Of a stretch of 64,000 bases of DNA, positions 45,101 through 57,100 are shown piece by piece; the stretch's first letter is position 1; every line of letters begins with the position of its first letter. Below the pieces are notes generated by a model that made no database searches, was not told the DNA's origin, and saw only the letters and a program-made list of their open reading frames with translations. The stretch lies in assembly GCF_037975245.1 (NCBI RefSeq), contig NC_092562.1, positions 32,366,554 through 32,430,553 on the forward strand, read 5' to 3'. This stretch comes from Apostichopus japonicus. Taxonomy: Eukaryota > Echinodermata > Holothuroidea > Aspidochirotida > Stichopodidae. The position numbers and the translations under genes were made by a program.

Positions 45101-48100
45101 CACCACTTAAGAACCCATTCTCAGACCAAAAAAAGACAAAACTGAAATGGCTACACAAATTAGTAGTCTATAACTGAGAATGACCATGCATGCAATTATG
45201 CAGTAAATTTTCAAGTTGTCAGACTAATTTATTTGTTGCTAGGAACTCTATAATTGTGCTGGTAAAGTAGAGTAGGAAATGAAAACAGTTACTTTATTGC
45301 ATATATAGGCCCGTCCCTCACGTATCTCATTGCATACTAGACTTACAGTTACAAAATAAATATGCCCATATCAAAAATGCTCTTGACAGGAATAACCACC
45401 AAATTGAGGTAGGCCCTCCATGGTGCATAATTTTATAAATCTGGGCCTGGAGCTAGGCTACAGTAGTCCTACTTTTGCTATTGCTCCGCTCATGAGAAGT
45501 TGCATTTCTTTCGAGTTTAATTTTCTTGTGGGGAGATCTCCCTAGCAATGATGATATTACACTAATGTACAGTAGGCTACTGTAAGTCCTATTCATATTT
45601 GCAAAGCTATCGAATCATAAACCAAACACATGATACCGCACACTTCCATACTGATCATGCTTAGTAGGCGAATATAAGTAGAAAAGCATAAATAACACTT
45701 CATGAAATGTTCGGCCTAGGCTAGGCTACAGTTTGTACAGCAGCCTGCACTGCAGTAGCATGGACACTGCGGAGTTCGGACACCTAAGCCTCAAAACACC
45801 CCAAAACTATATCTCATGGTATAAATCACCTTAAATTATACTTGATATGGTTGGGTCATTTTGGAGAGAAAATAACTGTAGCTTCGTAGTTTTTCGTGCA
45901 ATTGGCTCTTGCTATAGGTTGTCTCATCGTGAAATCGCGTATTTCTTTGGGGTGTCCGAACTTCGCAGTGTTCCAAACTTCGCAAAACTGACTATACTAC
46001 TACTGTACTAACCTATGTCTCTCGGTGTATTAGTTGCCTTAGTTTTGTAGTACTCGTAGTAGGCCTAGCTAGCATGATCTATTGAACAATATAACAAGGA
46101 AGCCTACGGTAGACCAAACACTTCGGCCGGAAAACAGTATACAGTAGCCTAAACAGTAAATATATAACGTTAGTCGTTAGCATAATTTGCTGCCTACCTT
46201 CTCGTATGAATGATCTGCCATGCCAGTAAATGCTCCGCGAAGGTACTATTTGTCATTTTGTCGATCCCCGATCTCTGTTCAAGTAGATCGTTTTTGGAGA
46301 CCCAGTCCACGTACGTAGCACCAGCTCAAGTACACTTTTCATTTCATGTCCGTTTTGTCGCTCACTGCTTTTGGCATCGGGTTTCACACTAAAGCAACCT
46401 GTGCCTTCCACCTCAACAGCGCGGCGACGCGGCCGCAATATACACGTTACGTGTGTTATGCTACCACTGCATGAAACTGTGCTATATATTACGTATATTT
46501 ACATACAGGGTACACTGTACACTGGCAGTATATTACAAATACCGAGTCACGTGATTAACGGTGAACCATCGAAACATATGAAATTGGCCCGCCCTCTAAA
46601 AATTTCCTAGCTGAGAGTGTGCTTTTAATACATAAAGCGTGGGAAGAAATCATTAACATTTGCATGTGAGATTATCAAAGTTTAGTTATGTATTGTTAGC
46701 AGCAAGATATGTGCACACATGTGAACTACACATCAAGTTCAATCTAGCTTTATTTTTAGTGTTATCACAGTTACAAAGTGTTAAGGCTTTGACCTCTATT
46801 GACCCCACATGTGCTTTAAGCTACACAAAACAAAGAAGGTGATTTATCGTACCATGTGTGCGAGATAAAATGGTAAGCTCAGCCTCGTACGTGTTTAGCT
46901 TCATTGAGCGTCGTCTCAATGACAACCTCAATTAACTATGGCAAAGTGAATTTTGTAAGTGATTCAATTGTAACACCACTCCATGTTAGTTGTGTCTGCT
47001 GTAGGTTTTCTCTGCTTTGAGTTATTGATGGGAAACTCTGCAACATTTACCGGGTTATCTTGTCTTTTTCTGTTTTTTTGTTATTACAAAAAGGTTGGAC
47101 AAAAACATAAACTAATGATAAGATAATTCTGATAGTGAAGTGGCTTATTTTCACAAGCACAGAGATATTTGTAACACTTGCTTGTGGACACCAACACACT
47201 GAGTCAATATTATGGATTTAACAATTTTCTTTACATAGCAGAGCTCATAGATCAACTCTGCCACCTTAAATCCTTGTCATTAATGACTGAAGGCTAGGTG
47301 GCTTTCTTTAATGTTCAAATAATTTTTACAACTCTCTGCAATAACCAGTTTCCCATAGACAATCTAATATTTCACAGAGCACTGACGATAACAGGGACAA
47401 TATTATGAGAAACTGAGCAAATAGAAGGTTTAGTTCATACTGAGAAATCTTGTTTGCAACCTATAGTGGTTTGGGCACTGGACACCTCAAATGATCTTTG
47501 ACCTCCACCAGTGGCGTAGCTAGGATTTTTGGAGTGGGGGGGGGCCATGGGGTGGCTGTTCTTTCTTGTGGGGGGCCGGGGGTTACTATCTAAGCGGAGC
47601 GCCACCTTGTTGGCGCGGAGCGAACAGACAAAATTTGAGATTTCAGCAACCCCCAGATGGCAGGAGATGGCACCTGTGAGGCAAAATAGCAACCAAAAAG
47701 ATGTGCAACTTTGGTGACAGAAATGCCAAAAAAGTTTTTTCTCTTTCATGCTGACTGGCCTTGCCAACTCAGCCAGACTTTTAACTTGAGGGAAGTTGGC
47801 ATCATTTGTCGTTTCAAGATGTCAAGACCTTTCTCCCAACTCAAACCCCTGTGGGCTACCGGTAGGTTTGCAGGATATCCAATAGGCGTACGGGACCATT
47901 TTGGTTTGGGGGGTGGGCAGAAACTTTTCTGCCTGAAAGTTCCCGTGACACTATCTAAGCGGAGCGCCACCATCGGTTGGCGTGTAGCGTACAAGAAATT
48001 ATTTGGCAAAATATGCCTCTCAGATTGCCGGAAATGGCACTTCTGAGGTCTTGCAAGTTACATCTAAACATTCTTTATTTTATAATCTCACGTTTAGAAA

Positions 48101-51100
48101 TTTACACTTCCCCAAAATTTCCATAAATTAGAAGAAGAAAAAATGGTAGAATCACTTTGAAGGGGTAAAATAGGACAGTATATTTTTAAAGCTCCTATTT
48201 AGTTATGGTATTTATTATTTTAACACAGTACTCAGCTACCTCCAGAAAAATATACATAGTAGACGGGAAAATGTCGCTGTGTCGGGTGAGACTGCAATTT
48301 GTCTCACAAAAAAGTATAACAAATAACAAAGAATATGATAAACCTGTACTTTTAGGCTTGTAGGCACTCCCCCACCCCGCCCCCCACCATCCATGAAAAA
48401 GAACACGTTTCTTATATACACTCATGTCAGGGATGTCAAGGTATACAGTTGACTAGTTAGAAAAAATGTTTACTGCGGTTTTTCACTTCAGAGACTGCTA
48501 ATCTCCATGCATGCATGTCACCACCATTGTGAGCGGCGTTCCTTGTTAATAATTTTGGGCGATAGTGCAAAAAGCGTGGTAGCCCAGATGAGCTGCGCTT
48601 ACGGTGGTGTTACACAGAAATATTCGGGCATCATGATGCTAAATAAAGAAAATCATTAGGCCTATATTAATGTCAAAAAACAAATAACAGAGAATGCTCT
48701 CCACGGAATTGTCGGGCAAAAATATGAAAAAGATTCGGGCAAGCTACTGCATATTTATATATATTTTTTTTCTCCTCTTAGGCTGCCCGAATTTTTCAGG
48801 ACTTTTGCCCGAATTTCTTGTCCTCTGGAAATTTGGGGGGCAGTCTGCCCCCCCCCCCCGCCCGCCTCGTACGCTTATGCATGTGGACTTACATAGCATT
48901 AGAGGAAGGGGATGGAAGACTAACACGCATCGATGTTTCGGTAATGGTCCACATTGGTGGCTCGGTGCTAATTAGGCCATTTATTGGGTTTCTTGAGGCA
49001 GCTGTCATCAGAATCTGGGTTTTGTGCCAATCGATGACCGATAACAGTACGTGCATGTTGAATAGTTCCGAAATCTTCTCATACTCTGACTGTAATTTAT
49101 GAATAAAATTTATCGTACGCGTGATCAGTACAGTACAGTGCATATCATCATAGACGTACGTACGTACTACGTACGTTCGTATATCAGACGCACTCGATAC
49201 CCACGATACGAAACGGTCCTGGAGAAACAATTTCCACTCATCATATTTTAAGGCGATACAGTAGTGAGTAGTGAACAGGCACAGCCGCATGTTTGCAGGA
49301 ATTTCAGGATTCCCAATATTTTATATCTCTACCAGTAGTGGAAAATCATGTTTCGACAGTTTCGTGGCCATAAAAAAGTTGTTTTGTGGAATATTCAATG
49401 ACATATATTCATTTGACTCGAGGCAATATATGAATACCTGATACCTCGGCTCAGTACAAACGGAGCCAATCTTTTGATAGATTGTTGCGCTAGGTGGCAC
49501 TGAACATATTTTCAGCAGATATCGATATCGCGCAGCACAACAAGGTTCGTGGTGTATGGTCGCAATCGTCGCATCGACCATTGCCATGCAATGCTGTGTG
49601 ACCATTCTCATGATTACTACAGATATTGTATTATTCTTATTCTGCCAGATGCAGACGAGAAAATTGTGTAACTCTATTTCCCAAATTATTGAACAAAAAA
49701 TATTAGTGAATCGCACTGATGAGTGTTTTTTTATTTTTTTTTACAACATTTTTTTTTACAACATTCCCAGTGGGGGGCCAGCCGGTTTCATGGGGGGCCA
49801 CGGCCCCCCAGGCCCCCCGTAGCTACGCCACTGACCTCCACCAATAATGGAAGTATCTGAATACTTCCTAAGGGCGATCTTCGAACCAAGTGTGAGGTTC
49901 ATGTAAGCTAAGCTTGGTGATGAAATGAGCTTACCAACCAAGGAGTGACCTGCAAACACTATCACCATTGCAAACATTACCTACCTGACATCTCAGCTGG
50001 GTAGATGATGGTAGAAGCCCTTGTTTCAGAATGCTATGGAAGTGTGTTGATACAACCAGATGAGGGCAGTCATCTTCAAGAGCTAACCAGTGCTTCAATA
50101 TGGCAACTAAAAGGGACGTTCCATCTGCAACATCAGTGCCTTTACCAAATTCATCAATGATGACCAAAGATGAACTAGTAGCACTCTTAAGAGCTGTAGC
50201 CATCTAAAAACAATAAATGAAAATAGACATAGTCAAAAGGCATAGCAATATAATAGAATAAATAAATGACCTAGTAGTACTTTTAAGAACTCTAGCCCTC
50301 TAACAAACAATAAATGAAATAGACAGACTGTCATGAGGTGTAGTCATACTATAGAATAAATACATGACCTAGTAGTACTTCAATATCCCTTTAAGGGCAA
50401 ATACATGACCTAGTAGTACTTCAATATCCCTTTAAGGGCTTTAGAAAACACAGTTGTAGCATCAGATCATGGATGAAACAGATGACATGCATTCAATTGA
50501 AATAGCCTTCACTATCCTGCATAAAGAAGTAAGACTAAAGCACATAGGGAGCTGTAACTGTTAAATACTCCAGTATTCTATATTTACAGGACACATTTAA
50601 CTGACAGTTGGCAAGAAGATATTGTTGCTTTAACATTTTATTACCTGGTTTAAGTCAATCATGAAAGTCGATAAACCCACTGATATTGATTCCTGGGTGT
50701 GTATTCTAGTGTATATTCCATCCAACATACCAATGGTTGCTGATTCTGCAGGAACAAAGCTGCCAATGTGTGCCATGAATGAAATGAGTCCAACCTGCAG
50801 AAGATATCGGACGTAAAAAGGTCTGCTCTACATATTTGAGAAACAAAACAAAATTTCCCACTCTACCCCTTTCTCATTGCACAATTATCTAGCGAGCTGA
50901 CAAAGCAACAACAGGAGTGGGACCAGAGGCTTACTGATTTATTGCCAAACATGAAAATACCTAATGATAACTGCACACATTGTAAATTTAATAAGGTGGC
51001 ATGACGCATACAAGTTTACTATTGGAGATATCCGGATTGCAAAGTTTGCAGACTTTGACCTCTGCTAACCTCAAATCACCTTTGATTACAAAATACTATT

Positions 51101-54100
51101 GTAGTGTTGTATTCAATTGTGTGTAACTGCATATCAATCATGAAGTTTTATTGTGTTGGCCTTGAATGAAGAAAGAAAAAACTCTTATACTGAATAAGGT
51201 AAATCCATGCATACCACTATGAGCTCATTCAAGCTCTGTTTTTAATGTTATAGTGTTTACAAGTTTGCAAGGTCAACTAATATCTGTTGACCTTGAATAA
51301 CCTTTCATCAACATGGGAATTAACAGGAATCTTGTACTCAATAACTTGAATCCATGTATGAGGTATAAGGCACATCAAAGCTTTAATTTTGGAGTTATTA
51401 TGTTTAAAACACTTTTTGGCTACTGTTGACCTCAATGCCCTTTGACCTACACATAAAACAACAGGGTTTTTGGAATCAATAATGTGGATCCACATACCAA
51501 TTTTGATGTTCATCCACCATGTACTGTGTTTATTTACAACATTTTAAGAATTTTGACTTATGTTGACCTTAAATGACCTCTGAAATCTCCAATTTCACTA
51601 GGGTTTTATTTAAGCTTCACTTAATGAGTACTGTACAAAAATTTCAGACTCTGGCCTCTACTGACCCCAAAAATGACCTCTACAAAATTCAATAAGGTTC
51701 CTGTACTCACAAGTATGAACTTGATACAAGCTTCACTTTGTGGGTTACCATGTTTACATAGTTTTCAGACTTTGACCTCAAATGACCCTTGACCTCCACC
51801 AATTTCTTGCAGTTCTTGTAATAAAAAAGGTGTTTCTGCATACCAAGTATGAAAGTCATCCACAATTTACCTGTTTAGGTATCATGTTACAAGACACAGG
51901 GATGTAAGTGCAGCCAAAAAAAAAAACCGGAAAAATTTTCGGAGACCCCAGGTGAATGCCGTCCTAACACATCCTACTCCTAGCTCTGACTACTTACACA
52001 CTATCGTTACTGTATGTTAGGCTAGCTTAGAAGTATTAGCGCTAACACATCCCAGGCCTAGTTCTTACTACTTACACACTATCGTTATGTTAGGCTAGCT
52101 CAAAGTTACGAATACGTCGCAGCGAACTACGGAATAAAAAACAGTCTCACATTCGAATGCGATCACAAATATCGACTTTCATATGCGTATCCCGTAGATT
52201 TCCGCCGCTCACAAATATCACAAGCGTTAATTCCAAAACTTATGTCGAACACCAGCAGTTACGAAGATATTAATTAGCAGTCCAATCAAAACATGAATTA
52301 GGCAAGGTTTTTCAACGACAGAAATGAGCTATAGCGATTTGAAGTTCGCACGTACGCAACGATATTCACATGGCACAATGTTGTACAGTGCAATGCGATG
52401 ATGCGAAACTGGAAATAGTATTTTGAGTGATCGATGAGTGAAAATTGAAGTTAGCTTGCTGCAAACGGGCCAGGCATTTTTGCCGCGTTGTGTCTTTGAT
52501 ATTCGAACAATTTTGTGGAACTTTATTGGAATTAAAAAAAAAACGGATTTCCGTAAAAATACGGAAGACTTATTGGAATTTAAAAAAAAACCGGATTTCC
52601 GTAAAAATCCGGAAGACTTACATCCCTGAAGACAAGTCTATGTCACAAATACACATGATGTGGGGTGTGTGAGGTGTTGAAAACTTGGCTTGTTAAACAG
52701 TGCAGCTACTCAATCTGTGGACGAATCTTAGTGAGTAGGAGAAACCAATACTTTTTTGAGGAGCTCAATGTCATCTGAGGTCACCAGAGGTCAATGTGTG
52801 AATATATTGTAAACACAATAACTTTCATACATAGTAATTGGATGAACTTTATTGGGTAAAAGATGTATGTATCTGCAGACGTCAAAAGTCATTTGTGGTC
52901 AAAGCTTGAAAACATTGTAAACACAATAACTTCAACAGTAAAACTGCAAAGAACTTCATGCATTGTATGTAGGTTCCATTTAGTGGACAAAAACCAAGTC
53001 ATTTTATGTCTTCATCAAAGATCATTTAACGTCACAACTTGAAAATGTTTGTGCAATGTTACAATATTAAAGTGGCATTCTCATATCATAAGTGGTAAAG
53101 ACGTAATAACTGTTGGCTTTCTGGTGTCAGACTCTTGCCATTGGTATGGGAACCAGTCCATGTACATGGTATAATCAATACAACTAACTGCTGCTTACCT
53201 GTTTCAGGTATAGACTCTTGCAATTGGTATTGGAACCAGTCCATGTACATGGTATAATCAATACAACTAACTGTTGCCTACCTGTTTCAGGTATAGACTC
53301 TTGCCATTGGTATTGGAACCAGTCCATTTACATGGTATAATCAATACAACTAACTGCTGCCTACCTGTTTCAGGTATAGACTCTTGCCATTGGTATTGGA
53401 ACCAGTCCATGTACATGGTATAATCAATACAACTAACTGCTGCCTACCTGTTTCAGGTATAGACTCTTGCCATTAAAAGGTTAAGGTTAAGGTGGTAACA
53501 CTTGGTAAAGCACACATTACTGTAAAAACACTCAAAGGCGCTGAACAACAAAACAATTATAAAAACGAGTTCTTAAATAAATGAGTCTTTAACGCAGCTT
53601 TAAAAGTTCTGATGGTCTTCGAATTTCTTGTGTCGACGGGGAGAGCGTTCCAAAGTCTAGGGCCAGTGACGCTGAAAGAGCGGCCTGCGAAACATTTGCG
53701 GCGTGTGAAAGGAACCTTGAGAAGGATGCCCTTTGACGAGCGTGTTGAACGACCAGGTGTCTTAATTTCCAGCAACTCGGACAGATAAGCTGGTGTTGAA
53801 TTATGTATACACTTATAAACGAGGAGGAGGATCTTGTACTCGGCACGGACATTGACGGGGAGGATGTGCAGCTCCTTCAATGCTGCAAAGGCACTATCAT
53901 ATTTTGATCTGCCGAGAATAATTTTAGCCGTGTAATTTTGGATCCTTTGTAGGGGATGAAGTGTGGAGGCTGGGAGGTTGATAAAAAGACCATTGCAATA
54001 GTCCATATGAGAGAAAATCATGGCATTTGCAATTTTGAGACATGTCGACTTGTCCAAATATTTCCAGATCTTCTTCAGATTAAACATGGCGAGGGCTGAT

Positions 54101-57100
54101 GCACTAGCTTTCATGGAAATATGATGTTTGAGATTGAGGGTTTCATCCAAGTAAACACCTAGTAGCTTCACACTATCGGTACGACGGACGGGAGTGTCCA
54201 TTTACATGGTATAATCAATACAACTAACTGCTGCTTACCTGTTTCAGGTATAGACTCTTGCCATTGGTATTGGAACCAGTCCATTTACTTGGTATAATCA
54301 ATACAACTAACTGCTGCCTACCTGTTTCAGGTATAGACTCTTGCCATTGGTATTGGAACCAGTCCATTTACATGGTATAATCAATACAACTAACTGCTGC
54401 TTACCTGTTTCAGGTATAGACTCTTGCCATTGGTATTGGAACCAGTCCATTTACATGGTATAATCAATACAACTAACTGCTGCTTACCTGTTTCAGGTAT
54501 AGACTCTTGCCATTGGTATTGGAACCAGTCCATTTACATGGTATAATCAATACAACTAACTGCTGCTTACCTGTTTCAGGTATAGACTCTTGCCATTGGT
54601 ATTGGAACCAGTCCATTTACTTGGTATAATCAATACAACTAACTGCTGCTTACCTGTTTCAGGTATAGACTCTTGCCATTGGTATTGGAACCAGTCCATT
54701 TACATGGTATAATCAATACAACTAACTGCTGCTTACCTGTTTCAGGTATAGACTCTTGCCATTGGTATTGGAACCAGTCCATTTACATGGTATAATCAAT
54801 ACAACTAACTGCTGCTTACCTGTTTCAGGTATAGACTCTTGCCATTGGTATTGGAACCAGTCCATTTACTTGGTATAATCAATACAACTAACTGCTGCTT
54901 ACCTGTTTCAGGTATAGACTCTTGCCACTGGTATTGGAACCAGTCCATGTACATGGTATAATCAATACAACTAACTGCTGCCTACCTGTTTCAGGTATAG
55001 ACTCTTGCCATTGGTATTGGAACCAGTCCATGTACATGGTATAATCAATACAACTAACTGCTGCCTACCTGTTTCAGGTATAGACTCTTGCCGTTGGTAT
55101 TGGAACCAGTCCATGTACATGGTATAATCAATACAACTAACTGCTGCTTACCTGTTTCAGGTATAGACTCTTGCCACTGGTATTGGAACCAGTCCATGTA
55201 CATGGTATAATCAATACAACTAACTGCTGCCTACGTGTTTCAGGTATAGACTCTTGCCATTGGTATTGGAACCAGTCCATTTACTTGGTATAATCAATAC
55301 AACTAACTGCTGCTTACCTGTTTCAGGTATAGACTCTTGCCATTGGTATTGGAACCAGTCACTTTTTACACGATATAATCAAAACAGCTTACCTGTTTCA
55401 GGTAGACACTCTTGCCACTGGCATTGGGACCAGTCAGAAACTTCACCTTGCCCTCTTTGCTGTTAGATATAGTGTTGTTGGCGACAAAAGTGGCAACACA
55501 TACTTCCTGAAGGGGATGCCTACCACCATGAATCTCCAATGTTTTCTCCATTGTGAGGGTTGGGCAGATGTAGTTGTTCTCTCTGGCAGCAGCAGCGAAT
55601 GCAAGAAGGCTGACGTAGGAACAATTTTTTTTTTCTTTAAGTGATGACTGATAACCATTGACAACTCTCCCATTGCCAGTAGTTTCTTGTCACACTACAA
55701 AATTCAATGTTCAAGGAAGTCAAATGTTTTACTGCATTGCACCAGAAGACATCTTTCTTATATTGTTTGTTTGTACATTAGAGTCATCACACTTGCAAAA
55801 TCTACAGCAGTTTGATCATGGAGCTATTACCGATGATAGCTCCATGGTTTGATTAACCTTCAAAATCAAGTTTATCTTCAGTAGCAGGGTATGGTGATGA
55901 TTTCTGATCTCTAGAGCAGAAGTGCAGGAACCTTATTAAAAACTGATCAAAATATTACCTTTTATTCATGGAAAATTGGTGCAGCTATATTTTTACCTCC
56001 ATTACTGGCACAGACTCCCTCAGGTAAAAGTACCAGATTTATTAACTAGAAAGCCAAGTGGCTTGGTGATTACTTAACACATTTTACAGAAAGTGAGAAC
56101 ATTTATGTAAACTGTGCACAGACAGTTTTAAACTTGACAAGTTTCATCCTTAATAACCAAGTGTGAAGTTCATCCAATTTCTATCTTTGCAGTTATCATA
56201 TTTACAAGATTTCAATCTCTGTTAAAGTTTTCTTTGAGCTATCATGTACAGAAGGTTTCATACTTTGGTTTTCATACCCATGTTGACCTCAAATGATCTT
56301 TGATCTCTGCAAAAAACAATACGGTTCTTCTTCACTAAGGTGTATCAACAAACAAAGTATGCAGTTCATACAAACTTTGATTTTGGAGTTAATATGTGTA
56401 CAAAGTATTTAGAATTTGACCTCTCCCGACCTTGAATGACGTTTGAACTGAATAAAAGACACTGCAGTACTTTTACTTGCAAAGGTGGGTTTACATGCCA
56501 TACATTAAGGGCATCAAAGCTTTGTTTTTAAACTTTTAATCAACTATACAAATTTTCAGACTTTGGCCTATTTTGATCTCAAATGACATTTAACCACACA
56601 TAACAATATGGTTCTTCTAAGTACTCATGATGCTGCATCTATGTACACACAAGTATGAAGTTAAAACACCATGTACTTTTTGAGTTAGAGTTTACAAGGC
56701 AATGGGAAGCACTCTCCATCATCTTCTCATTCATTCTCTTATGCTTCTGGAAAGCAACGAACAATGCATTAATGCTTTGATAACCAAATCAATTAATTTT
56801 GTTAGGAACACTTGAAAAAGTTACCTCCTTTGGACATTCAAAAAGTTCCATATTTGATATCTGACCTACGATACACACAACATAGTTTTAATACTCATGA
56901 CAAGTCATCCTGATACTATGACTGGAGATCTAACTATAGCAGCTTTCACCTTTTCATCTCAGAGGTTAGCTCAGATCTGCTATATTGGGCCCCTTCATAA
57001 AGTGAAATACTTGTAAAAGTTGCTTAAAATCCCAGACACCACTTACCTGTTTTGGAAATTTGTTACCCATGCACTTACCTCATATACATATGCATTATAC

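Noticed and set aside
49985..50203. An MSH5 start codon at the internal ATG (MATALKS)
   Set aside because: The preceding splice acceptor and continuous alignment with upstream exons show it is an internal methionine.
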